Origin: Bacteroidota bacterium
Lineage (GTDB): Bacteria > Bacteroidota > Bacteroidia > Flavobacteriales > Weeksellaceae
Assembly: GCA_023420435.1 (NCBI GenBank)
Contig: JAEZWE010000235.1
Coordinates: forward strand, 1 to 13,019
Length of the DNA stretch: 13,019 bases
Direction: 5' to 3'
The position numbers were made by a program, and so were the translations under genes. The notes under the pieces were generated by a model. It was given only the letters and a program-made list of their open reading frames with translations, was not told the origin of the DNA and did no database searches. Of the stretch, positions 5,751 to 12,844 are shown piece by piece. Position 1 is the first letter of the stretch; each line of letters opens with the position of its first letter.

Positions 5751-7169
5751 ATGAAAAGGATATTTCTTTTATTACTATCAGCATCGGTTACTGCAGTTGT
5801 ATCATGTTCTGGAGGTGGAAGTACCGCAGGAAAGCCAGGAACAAAGGGAGAATTGATTCCAAGAGAAAAGTCAAGAACTTTTGTAGCTGAAAGGCCTTAT
5901 GGTATGGTAGCTATTCCTGGAGGTTCTTTTGTGGCAGGTCTTGCAGACGAAGATCCTACCAACCAACCGGAAAGAGCACCGTTAAAAACAGTAACAGTTT
6001 CTTCTTTTTTTATTGATGAAGCTGAAACTACCAATGCAGAGTATCGTGTTTTCGTAAATTATGTACGTGATTCAATTGCGAGAACACTTTTAGCTGAAGC
6101 AGCTGGTGAAGGTGGAGAAGGTAACGGAAGAGGACAAAGTATTAGTGATTATGCTTATAAAATGACTGAAGATGCTGATGGAGATTTGACACCTTATCAA
6201 GAATGGGCGGAATCTCAAGGAGAAAGATCTGAAGGTTATGATCCAAATAAAAAATTAGACTGGAGAGTTCCTTTACATTGGAACACTGGAAGCTATCCAG
6301 ATGTTGAATATGCTGAAGTTCTAGAATCAATGTATCTTCCTGCTTCTCAAAGAATAGGAAACGAAAGAATTATAGATGCAAGCAAATTGAAATATAGCTT
6401 TGCTTGGGAAGATTATAATTCCGCAATAGCCAATGATGAAAGAGGTGCAAAATATTTGAAAAGAGAAAATATTGCTGTATATCCTGATACCACAGTTTGG
6501 GTGAAAGATTTCCATTATGCTTATAACGAACCATTGTTCGAGCAGTATTTCTGGCATAATGCTTACAAAGACTATCCAGTTGTAGGAGTAACTTGGGATC
6601 AAGCAAGAGCTTATTGTGATTTCAGATCGCAACTTAAATCAGATTATAATCAAAGTTTAAGAAGAAAAAAACAAAAACCAATGAATTTCCGTCTTCCTAC
6701 AGAAATTGAATGGGAATTTGCAGCAAGAGGAGGTCTTGAAAATGCTACTTATCCTTGGGGTGGTCCTTATTTAATGGATGATAGAGGTTGTTATTTGGCA
6801 AACTTTAAACCAAAAAGAGGTAATTACATGGAAGATGAAAAATTAGGTACTTACACTTATACCGCTCCAGTAAAGAAATTTAGAAAAAATGGTTATGGTC
6901 TTTATGATATGGCTGGAAATGTAGCAGAGTGGACAGAATCTCAATTCAATAATGCAGACTACGGATTTACTTCAACTTTAAATCCATCAACTAAAAACCA
7001 GGTAGATACCAAAAAATCGGTAAGAGGAGGTTCTTGGAAAGATATAGGATATCTTTTGATGACTGGTGCAAGAGATTGGGAAGCAAAAGATTCTGCCAGA
7101 AGTTACATCGGTTTCAGAACAGTTCAGGATATTCCTGAAGCTGCACAAAAACCAAGAAGAAGAAACTAA
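5751..7169 (+). CDS. gldK: T9SS/gliding lipoprotein GldK (PorK), FGE-fold
   Basis: GldK is an outer-membrane-anchored lipoprotein that forms a periplasmic ring with GldN in the type IX secretion system. The signal peptide ends in lipobox VVSC with Cys19. The 472-residue protein carries a formylglycine-generating-enzyme (FGE-sulfatase) fold, shown by MVAIPGGSF (52-60), ETTNAEYRVF, YPVVGVTWDQARAYC (275-289), FRLPTEIEWEFAARGG, GLYDMAGNVAEWT (383-395), VRGGSW (424-429) and GFR (454-456). A long stretch of about 165 residues, including a Gly/Glu-rich segment near 117-128, separates the first block from the second. The two cysteines that active FGEs carry just after RGGSW are missing, so the role is structural. 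The tail is basic (KPRRRN). It is the first gene of gldKLMN. Confidence 0.96.
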   Translation: MKRIFLLLLSASVTAVVSCSGGGSTAGKPGTKGELIPREKSRTFVAERPYGMVAIPGGSFVAGLADEDPTNQPERAPLKTVTVSSFFIDEAETTNAEYRVFVNYVRDSIARTLLAEAAGEGGEGNGRGQSISDYAYKMTEDADGDLTPYQEWAESQGERSEGYDPNKKLDWRVPLHWNTGSYPDVEYAEVLESMYLPASQRIGNERIIDASKLKYSFAWEDYNSAIANDERGAKYLKRENIAVYPDTTVWVKDFHYAYNEPLFEQYFWHNAYKDYPVVGVTWDQARAYCDFRSQLKSDYNQSLRRKKQKPMNFRLPTEIEWEFAARGGLENATYPWGGPYLMDDRGCYLANFKPKRGNYMEDEKLGTYTYTAPVKKFRKNGYGLYDMAGNVAEWTESQFNNADYGFTSTLNPSTKNQVDTKKSVRGGSWKDIGYLLMTGARDWEAKDSARSYIGFRTVQDIPEAAQKPRRRN

Positions 7170-7205
7170 TCAAGAAAATTAAAAATTTAAATACACTATA
7201 ATCAC

Positions 7206-7904
7206 ATGATCGGAAGAGTTTTTGCAACAAAGGACGGAATTTATAACTTTGTTTATTCATTTGGTGCTGCTATCGTTATTTTAGGAGCATGGCTTAAAAT
7301 TACTCACTTGAGTTTCGGACCAATTACAGGTAACTTTGCGCTTACTGTGGGTCTTGTTACAGAAGCAATTATCTTCGTTATTTTTGCATTTGACCCACCT
7401 AAAAGTGAGGAAAGTTATGCATGGGAGAACGTTTACCCTGAATTGTTAGACAAGCATGCTAAACCAAACCCTCTTCACTCCAATGTTTCTGGAAAAGTTG
7501 ATTATTTGGCAGAAATGGAAAATTCACTTTCCTCTAAATTAGACAAAATGCTTGAAGACGCTAAGTTGGATGTAGGTTTGTTTGAAAGACTAAGAACAGG
7601 AATTGATAAATTTTCAAATTCAGTAGATCAAATTAATCAAACTGTTGATGTTTCTGCATCAACACACAAATATAATGAGCAGTTGAACAGAGCTGCTGCG
7701 CACATGGAAAGCATGAATCAATTGTATGCAATGCAACTTGCTGACGGACAAAGACAATCTGAATTTAACAGAAAATATGTTGCAGATCTTGAAAAATCTG
7801 CTGAACATTCAAATAAGTTTAACGAAGAATTACAAGGTTTAACAGCTAACCTAAATAACCTTAACAGAGTTTACGGAGGTATGTTGACAGCAATGAAGTC
7901 TTAA
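7206..7904 (+). CDS. gldL: T9SS/gliding motor protein GldL (PorL)
   Basis: GldL is an inner-membrane protein that forms, with GldM, the proton-driven motor powering type IX secretion and gliding. The 232-residue protein has two membrane helices at about 15-34 and 43-62, joined by a tight turn (SFGPITGN), and then a long cytoplasmic part. Charged residues buried in the helices, Lys31 and Glu53, are the kind proposed to handle protons in this motor; His34 and Asp63 lie at helix ends. From about residue 120 onward the sequence is polar, helical and probably coiled coil (for example IDKFSNSVDQINQTVDV and the final NLNNLNRVYGGM). It starts 36 nt after gldK and ends 45 nt before gldM. Confidence 0.96.
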   Translation: MIGRVFATKDGIYNFVYSFGAAIVILGAWLKITHLSFGPITGNFALTVGLVTEAIIFVIFAFDPPKSEESYAWENVYPELLDKHAKPNPLHSNVSGKVDYLAEMENSLSSKLDKMLEDAKLDVGLFERLRTGIDKFSNSVDQINQTVDVSASTHKYNEQLNRAAAHMESMNQLYAMQLADGQRQSEFNRKYVADLEKSAEHSNKFNEELQGLTANLNNLNRVYGGMLTAMKS

Positions 7905-7949
7905 TTCCTAACATTTCCTATTAATCAAATTTAAAAAAGAAAAGAGAAA

Positions 7950-9539
7950 ATGGCACAAGGAAAACAGACTCCACGTCAAAAGATGATCAACCTGATGTAT
8001 CTGGTGTTCATTGCAATGATGGCAATGAATATCGATCAGGAGATTATCCGTTCATACTATGAATCTACCCAGTCTTTAAATCAGACAAGGTTACTTACTG
8101 AAAATAAAAATACGCAGATTTTTGAGCAAACTTTAGAAGCTAAAGCCGCTGCAGTTCCTGATACTTATGCAACTCCTTGGTCGCAATATCAGGTTATGAA
8201 ATCGAAGATAGATGATTTAGTAGCACATGCAGAAGCTATTAAAAGTAAGCTGAAAAAAGATTCTGAGTTTTTCGATATTGATCCTGATACAAAAAAACCA
8301 AGAGATGTAAGCGAGAACTTTGCTCCTTTGAACAGTAATGAAGCTACAACTTCATACTTCTTCAAGGATGGTGATGAGAACTCTGAATCTAATAATGCGA
8401 AAGAACTTAAAAAAAGAATGGATGATGTAAGAAATTACATTAACCAAACTTTTGGAGGTAACGCTTCTATGAAAGGTTTAGTAGATAGAGCTAACAATTC
8501 ATTAATTACAGATTATCCACAAGGTAAATCACCTAATGACAAAAAATGGTTAATTAATAAATTTTATCATCAGCCTCTTATTGCAGCCATTTCGAACTTG
8601 GAAATTATCCAAAATGATGCAAGAAACGTACAGTCTGATGCATTAGCCATGATGCTTCAGGAAAAAGTGGACGCTACAATTAAGTTCAGTTTATATGACG
8701 CTGTTGTAAAAGCTCCAACTGATGTTGTACAAGGAAAACCTGCTGAAGCAACCGTATATTTAGCTTCTTACTCCAACAGTAATAAGATTAGTATTTCTGG
8801 AGTTTCAAAACAGGAAAATGGAAAAGGATTTATCGCTTTGAATACTTCCGGTTTAGGAGAAAAAACTATTGGTGGAAATATCTCTGTACAAATGGCAGAT
8901 GGTTCTACACAAACTTTCCCTTATACCCATACTTATAATGTTATTGCAGGTCCACAAGAAGTAAAATATGAAACAGGTGCTGTAGTTTCTGCAGATAAGA
9001 TGAACGTAATGTACCGTAATCTTGATAACCCAATTTCTGGTAGTATCTTAGGAGTGGATAATTCAAGATTGTCTTTAACAGCTTCAGGAGCCACTGTAAA
9101 ACCTGCTGGTGCAGGGAAATGGATTGTAGTTCCAGGTGCAACAAGCGTTGTGAAATTAACTATTTCCGGTAGTGGTCCTAGAGGAACAACTTCGAAAACA
9201 TTTGATTTCAGAGTAAAACCTGTTCCACCGCCACAAGGGTTAATTAGAGGTAAAAATGTTGTAAATTTACCTGCTTCTTCAATTGACAAGCAGTTGTTAA
9301 CGGCAGCAATTCCGGATTTCGATTTCCCTGTAACTTTCAATGTAACAAGTTTCTTGTTGAAAGTTCCTGGAAGAGGTGCAATTCCGGTTACGGGTAACGA
9401 TTTATCAGCAGCAGGAGGAGCCGTTAAAAACCTAAGATCAGGTGATGTGGTGTATATTTACGGAATTAAATATACAGCAGCAGGAATTCCTGTAGCACCA
9501 GGAAGAGAAGCAGCAGCTGTAATGATCAATGTTCAGTAA
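7950..9539 (+). CDS. gldM: T9SS/gliding motor protein GldM (PorM)
   Basis: GldM is a dimeric inner-membrane protein whose periplasmic arm reaches the GldK/GldN ring and carries motor force across the periplasm. The 529 residues match the family (a little over 510 in F. johnsoniae, from memory). A short cytoplasmic N-terminus (MAQGKQTPRQK) with the conserved Arg9 precedes one membrane helix at about 12-27, followed by MNIDQEIIRSYYES. A helical first periplasmic domain runs to about residue 225. Beta-rich domains follow, including a Pro-rich linker (KPVPPPQG) before the last domain of roughly 100 residues. All parts appear complete. The long antisense reading frame within it is a shadow. Confidence 0.96.
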   Translation: MAQGKQTPRQKMINLMYLVFIAMMAMNIDQEIIRSYYESTQSLNQTRLLTENKNTQIFEQTLEAKAAAVPDTYATPWSQYQVMKSKIDDLVAHAEAIKSKLKKDSEFFDIDPDTKKPRDVSENFAPLNSNEATTSYFFKDGDENSESNNAKELKKRMDDVRNYINQTFGGNASMKGLVDRANNSLITDYPQGKSPNDKKWLINKFYHQPLIAAISNLEIIQNDARNVQSDALAMMLQEKVDATIKFSLYDAVVKAPTDVVQGKPAEATVYLASYSNSNKISISGVSKQENGKGFIALNTSGLGEKTIGGNISVQMADGSTQTFPYTHTYNVIAGPQEVKYETGAVVSADKMNVMYRNLDNPISGSILGVDNSRLSLTASGATVKPAGAGKWIVVPGATSVVKLTISGSGPRGTTSKTFDFRVKPVPPPQGLIRGKNVVNLPASSIDKQLLTAAIPDFDFPVTFNVTSFLLKVPGRGAIPVTGNDLSAAGGAVKNLRSGDVVYIYGIKYTAAGIPVAPGREAAAVMINVQ

Positions 9540-9568
9540 TTAATAAAAAAGCAAAATTTCTTATCAAT

Positions 9569-10501
9569 ATGAAAAAATATTTTAGCACACTTGCGGTAGT
9601 AGTTTCAGGAATCATGTTTTCCCAAACTATTCTGAATGCTAAATCTCCCGAAGAGTTCAGAAGAATGCTTGATGAAAAAACCATTCAAGTTGGTGATAGT
9701 ATTGTTTCTAAAAAAGTAACACCACTTTCTTACGGATATGTTAATGAAAAAGACATTCTAAAAGCGGTATATGTTTGGGAACTTATCGACCTTAATGATA
9801 AAATTAATCAGCCTTTTTATTATAACAATACGGAATCTTTCTCAGCGCAGAACAAATCGCTTTATACCGTTCTTTTACAATCTGCTCTAAATGGTGATTT
9901 TAAAGAAGTATATGATGATGAGAACTTCACTACAAGACTTGATAAAGAAGGAATCGTAAGAAAGTTGAGATACGAAAAGTTAGCGGACGAAGCTTTGGAT
10001 ATTATCGAATCCGGAAGACAGCTTACTGAAGATGAAATCCGCAGATATACCGATGTTTTCGAAACTACGAATGATAAAGTCCGTATGATTAAAATGATGG
10101 GGATGTGGTTTATTGACAGAAGAGATGGCGAATTGAAGTACAGACCTTTAGGAATTGCTGCAATGGGTCCAGATCCTACAATGGCTGCACAAAGAGTGAA
10201 CGGAATTCCTTTGGAAGGTGCTGATGAATTGGTGGATCTTTTCTGGATTTTCTATCCGGATGCAAGAGAAGTTTTAGCTAATAATTTAGCTTATAACAGA
10301 AAAAATTCTTCCGCTGAACAAAGTTTTGATGATTTATTAAACTACCGTAAATATACTTCTGTGATTTATAAATCTTCAGCTGGTTTAGGAGATGGATCTA
10401 TTAAAGATTACATTCCTCAAAATGCAGATCAGCAAATTGAAGAAAGCAATAAGATAAAAGGAGAAATCCTTGAAATGGAAAACGAAATGTGGAATTATTA
10501 A
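9569..10501 (+). CDS. gldN: T9SS/gliding protein GldN (PorN)
   Basis: GldN is a periplasmic protein that joins GldK in the ring complex of the type IX secretion system. The 310-residue protein begins with a Sec signal peptide (MKKYFSTLAVVVSGIMFS). Cleavage before Gln19 is likely, since Gln at +1 is common in this phylum, and there is no lipobox. The mature protein shows family-like segments: YGYVNEKDILKAVYVWELIDL, here split across about 45-67, then KYRPLGIAAMGPDP and DLFWIFYPDARE. It follows gldM by 29 nt and is the last gene of the operon, ahead of a strong terminator. F. johnsoniae has a paralogue, gldO, directly after gldN; none is present here, so this single copy should be essential for secretion. 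Confidence 0.96.
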   Translation: MKKYFSTLAVVVSGIMFSQTILNAKSPEEFRRMLDEKTIQVGDSIVSKKVTPLSYGYVNEKDILKAVYVWELIDLNDKINQPFYYNNTESFSAQNKSLYTVLLQSALNGDFKEVYDDENFTTRLDKEGIVRKLRYEKLADEALDIIESGRQLTEDEIRRYTDVFETTNDKVRMIKMMGMWFIDRRDGELKYRPLGIAAMGPDPTMAAQRVNGIPLEGADELVDLFWIFYPDAREVLANNLAYNRKNSSAEQSFDDLLNYRKYTSVIYKSSAGLGDGSIKDYIPQNADQQIEESNKIKGEILEMENEMWNY

Positions 10502-10510
10502 ATTTACACA

Positions 10511-10541
10511 TTGTTAATATGATAAAACCTGAGTATTTTTG
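10511..10541 (+). promoter_or_regulatory. Promoter of the FAD oxidoreductase gene, embedded in the gldN terminator
   Basis: TTG (10511-10513) is followed after 20 nt by TATTTTTG (10534-10541), matching the Bacteroidota pattern of TTG, about 17-23 nt, then TAnnTTTG. The -7 box is exactly the loop of the terminator hairpin. Transcription would start near 10546-10549, within the 3' arm, giving a leader of only about 10 nt before the ATG at 10557. Confidence 0.6.
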
Positions 10542-10553
10542 CTCAGGTTTTTT
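10524..10553 (+). terminator. Terminator of the gldKLMN operon
   Basis: AAAACCTGAG (10524-10533) pairs with CTCAGGTTTT (10542-10551) around an 8-nt loop, and the T run continues to 10553. It lies 23 nt after the gldN stop. The loop itself is TATTTTTG, a -7 promoter element for the next gene. Confidence 0.88.
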
Positions 10554-10556
10554 ATT

Positions 10557-11603
10557 ATGACAAAATCAGTAGATTATTTTATTGTTGGAAATGGTTTTGC
10601 ATCATTTTTTTTCGCCCATCAGTTAGTGAAGAATAAAAAATCCTTTATATTATTTTCATCATCTGATAAAGGAGCTTCTCAGGTTTCAGCGGGCGTTATC
10701 AATCCTGTGGTTTTAAAGAAATTTACCACATTTTGGAAAGCCAAAGAACAAATTGATTTCTTACAAAAAACATTAGCTGAAATTGAAAGCTATATAGGAA
10801 CAAACTTTGGAATAGATTCTTCCATTCATCGTGTTTTTCATGATGAAAATGAAAGGAATTTATGGCTCAAAAAATCTCAAAATTCTGAATTGAATGAATT
10901 TTTGGATGATGAATTTAAAAGTTTAAGTATCATTAATAACCCCCACCAAACCGGACAAGTAAAGCATTCTTCAAGACTTGATGTATATGGTTTTTTTAAT
11001 AGATTAACGAATTATTTTGAAAAAAATGATTCAATTATTGATGAAGATTTTGATTATTCTGAATTGACCCCGGAATTAAATACTTATAAAAACATACATT
11101 TTAAAAATTTGGTATTTTGTGAAGGAATAAGAGTATTAGAAAATCCTTTTTTTAAAAATATTCCGGTTCAGCCAAATAAAGGTCATCATTTGAAAGTCAA
11201 ATTGAAGAGGGATTTGATAGATAATGTAATCATAAAAAAGAAGCATTTTTTATTTCCTTTGAATACTGGATGGTATTATTATGGAGGAACGTATGACCGC
11301 GATAATGTGGAAAATAAGATTGACAATAGCGCAGTTCATCAACTAAGTTCTGGTCTATCAGAATTTTATCCTTTGGATTTTGAAATTAAGGAAGTTAATT
11401 TTGGATTCCGAGCTACGGTGAAAGACAGGAAACCTATTTTGGGAAGTCATCCAAAATTTAAAAATTTTTATGTTTTTAACGGCTTGGGAGCTCGCGGAAT
11501 TTTAAATGGCTGTTATTTTTCGCAACATCTTTTTGATCATATTGAGTATGGAAAAGAACTTTATCCAGAAGTTAATTTGAACAGATTTACAGATATTTTT
11601 TGA
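10557..11603 (+). CDS. FAD-dependent oxidoreductase, DAO family
   Basis: The protein has 348 residues and belongs to the D-amino-acid/glycine-oxidase-like (DAO) superfamily. The N-terminal dinucleotide-binding motif FIVGNGFAS has the GxGxxA pattern at 11-15. KGASQVSAGVINPV matches the usual segment after the second strand. The C-terminal FAD signature reads GFRATVKDRKPILGSHP, then VFNGLGARGI with GLGARG at 309-314. The substrate cannot be told from sequence; it lacks the methyltransferase half of MnmC and a signal peptide, so it is cytoplasmic. The ATG at 10557 is chosen over an in-frame TTG at 10539, because that TTG lies inside the terminator loop and -7 box and adds six unconserved residues. 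The gene follows the gldN terminator by 3 nt. Confidence 0.88.
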   Translation: MTKSVDYFIVGNGFASFFFAHQLVKNKKSFILFSSSDKGASQVSAGVINPVVLKKFTTFWKAKEQIDFLQKTLAEIESYIGTNFGIDSSIHRVFHDENERNLWLKKSQNSELNEFLDDEFKSLSIINNPHQTGQVKHSSRLDVYGFFNRLTNYFEKNDSIIDEDFDYSELTPELNTYKNIHFKNLVFCEGIRVLENPFFKNIPVQPNKGHHLKVKLKRDLIDNVIIKKKHFLFPLNTGWYYYGGTYDRDNVENKIDNSAVHQLSSGLSEFYPLDFEIKEVNFGFRATVKDRKPILGSHPKFKNFYVFNGLGARGILNGCYFSQHLFDHIEYGKELYPEVNLNRFTDIF

Positions 11604-11629
11604 TTTTTAGAAATTTTAGACTATTTTTG
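11599..11629 (+). promoter_or_regulatory. Promoter of tRNA-Ser
   Basis: TTTG (11599-11602), 19 nt, then TATTTTTG (11622-11629) is the best promoter in the window, matching both Bacteroidota elements. Transcription would start about 5 nt before the tRNA. The -33 element overlaps the TGA stop (11601-11603) of the upstream oxidoreductase gene. Confidence 0.75.
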
Positions 11630-11640
11630 CCAACCTATTT

Positions 11641-11727
11641 AGAAAGGTGTCCGAGTGGTTGAAGGAGCTACCCTGGAAAGGTAGTATACGGGTAACTGTA
11701 TCGAGGGTTCGAATCCCTTCCTTTCTG
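11641..11727 (+). tRNA. tRNA-Ser (anticodon GGA)
   Basis: This class II tRNA of 87 nt has acceptor arms AGAAAGG (11641-11647) and CCTTTCT (11720-11726), which pair fully. Anticodon stem CTACC/GGTAG (11668-11672/11680-11684) encloses loop CTGGAAA with anticodon GGA at 11675-11677, reading UCC and UCU. A long variable arm and T-loop TTCGAAT follow. The discriminator G11727 is typical of serine tRNAs. CCA is not encoded. Confidence 0.97.
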
Positions 11728-11736
11728 CAGATTTCA

Positions 11737-11766
11737 AAAAAACCGCATATTTAACTGCGGTTTTTT
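11737..11766. terminator. Bidirectional terminator between tRNA-Ser and asparaginase
   Basis: AAAAAACCGCA (11737-11747) pairs with TGCGGTTTTTT (11756-11766) around an 8-nt loop. The stem is flanked by A residues on one side and T residues on the other, so both strands give a hairpin with a U tract. It ends tRNA-Ser on the plus strand and overlaps the last two bases of the stop codon of the convergent asparaginase gene. Confidence 0.88.
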
Positions 11767-12787
11767 ATTTTTCAATCGTCACCTCTCCACAACAATTTTT
11801 TGAGAAATTTTCCGCAAAAGTTCCGTTGTAATTTGGATTGTCTATTAAGTGCATGGCTTTTGTAATCGCTGTTTCTGCCGTCATATCGTGACCACTGATG
11901 GCGCCAATTTTATGAAAAATATTGGAGTTTTCATATTTTCCGAAGGAAATTCCACCTGAAAAGCACTGACTAACAACCACGATTTCAGTGCCGTTTTCAC
12001 GGATTTTTTTTAGGGTTTGTTCTGTTTTTTCGGTGCTAAAAATGGTTCCGGAACCAAAAACCTGAAGAATAAGCACTTTAATTTTGGGAATTTCTGTGAA
12101 ATGATCAATCGTCATTCCTGGAAAAATTCGCCAAAACAATACATCTTGAGAAATATAGGTGTCAACCGTAAATAGCGTTTCCGGATTTGGTCGAAATAGG
12201 ACTTCTTTTTCAACATTCAAGTGAACTCCGGATTGTCCTAAAGTTGGATAATTGGGACTTTGATAAGCGTCAAAATATTCCGCAGAAAATTTTATTGTTC
12301 TATTTCCTCGCAGAAGTTTATATTCAAAATAAATGGCAACTTCCTGAATTACGGCTTCATTATTTTCGTACAAACTGGCATAATAAAGTGAGGTTAAAAG
12401 ATTTTCTCTGGCATCGGTTCTAAGATCACCAACAGGAAGCTGAGATCCGGTTAATATAACGGGTTTTCGAATTCCTTTCAGCATAAAACTTAAAGCAGAA
12501 GCGGTGTAAGACATGGTATCTGTACCGTGAAGAATTAAAAACCCATCAAAATTTTCATAATTTTTACCAATATAATTGGCGATAATCTTCCATTCATTAG
12601 GTCCCATATCTGAAGAATCCAAGGGTTTCTTGAAAGGATGTACAAAAACCTCACATTCGATAAGTTTCATCTCGGGAATTTTTCTGAAAATATTATTAAA
12701 ATCAAACGGAACAAGACTTCCTGTTTCATAATCTTTTTCCATTCCGATCGTTCCACCGGTGTAGATTAGTAATACTTTTCGCTTCAT
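11765..12787 (-). CDS. ansA: L-asparaginase, type I (cytoplasmic)
   Basis: This enzyme hydrolyses L-asparagine to aspartate and ammonia. Starting at the ATG at 12787 the protein has 340 residues, close to E. coli AnsA (338). The first signature is IYTGGTIGM, with nucleophile Thr13. The second is HGTDTM at 87-92, with Thr89 and Asp90. The catalytic lysine is Lys166 in GNRTIKFSAE. No signal peptide is present, which fits a type I enzyme rather than the secreted type II. An in-frame TTG at 12811 would add eight residues (MNELKKYK), but it lies inside a perfect -7 promoter element, so the ATG is the better start. It is convergent with tRNA-Ser and divergent from the trmH-like gene. Confidence 0.94.
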   Translation of the reverse strand: MKRKVLLIYTGGTIGMEKDYETGSLVPFDFNNIFRKIPEMKLIECEVFVHPFKKPLDSSDMGPNEWKIIANYIGKNYENFDGFLILHGTDTMSYTASALSFMLKGIRKPVILTGSQLPVGDLRTDARENLLTSLYYASLYENNEAVIQEVAIYFEYKLLRGNRTIKFSAEYFDAYQSPNYPTLGQSGVHLNVEKEVLFRPNPETLFTVDTYISQDVLFWRIFPGMTIDHFTEIPKIKVLILQVFGSGTIFSTEKTEQTLKKIRENGTEIVVVSQCFSGGISFGKYENSNIFHKIGAISGHDMTAETAITKAMHLIDNPNYNGTFAENFSKNCCGEVTIEK

Positions 12788-12808
12788 TTTATACTTTTTC
12801 AGTTCGTT

Positions 12809-12816
12809 CAAATTTA
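12809..12816 (-). promoter_or_regulatory. Probable -7 element of the asparaginase promoter
   Basis: On the minus strand this reads TAAATTTG, a full match to TAnnTTTG. It would place the transcript start about 15 nt before the ATG at 12787. No clear -33 TTG is visible. It lies only 2 nt from a near-match on the other strand at 12819-12826. Confidence 0.5.
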
Positions 12817-12818
12817 CG

Positions 12819-12826
12819 TTAATTTG
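12819..12826 (+). promoter_or_regulatory. Possible -7 element of the trmH-like gene
   Basis: TTAATTTG matches seven of eight positions of TAnnTTTG and lies 18 nt before the ATG at 12845. The entire divergent gap is 57 nt, so both promoters must be packed here. No clear -33 element is seen. Confidence 0.3.
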
Positions 12827-12844
12827 CAGGGATTTGAAAATAAG

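Noticed and set aside
6327..6632. 101-residue antisense frame
   Set aside because: It is a shadow inside gldK with no recognisable motif.
8933..9340. 135-residue antisense reading frame
   Set aside because: It lies wholly inside gldM on the opposite strand, has no family-like motifs, and gldM is intact.
10539..10556. Upstream TTG start for the FAD oxidoreductase
   Set aside because: The TTG is inside the terminator loop and the -7 box, so it would not be in the transcript from that promoter, and the added residues are not conserved-looking.
12187..12423. 78-residue plus-strand frame
   Set aside because: It lies inside the asparaginase gene on the other strand, which has all catalytic motifs.
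12788..12811. Upstream TTG start for asparaginase
   Set aside because: It overlaps a perfect TAnnTTTG element on the same strand, and the ATG at 12787 gives the standard type I length.
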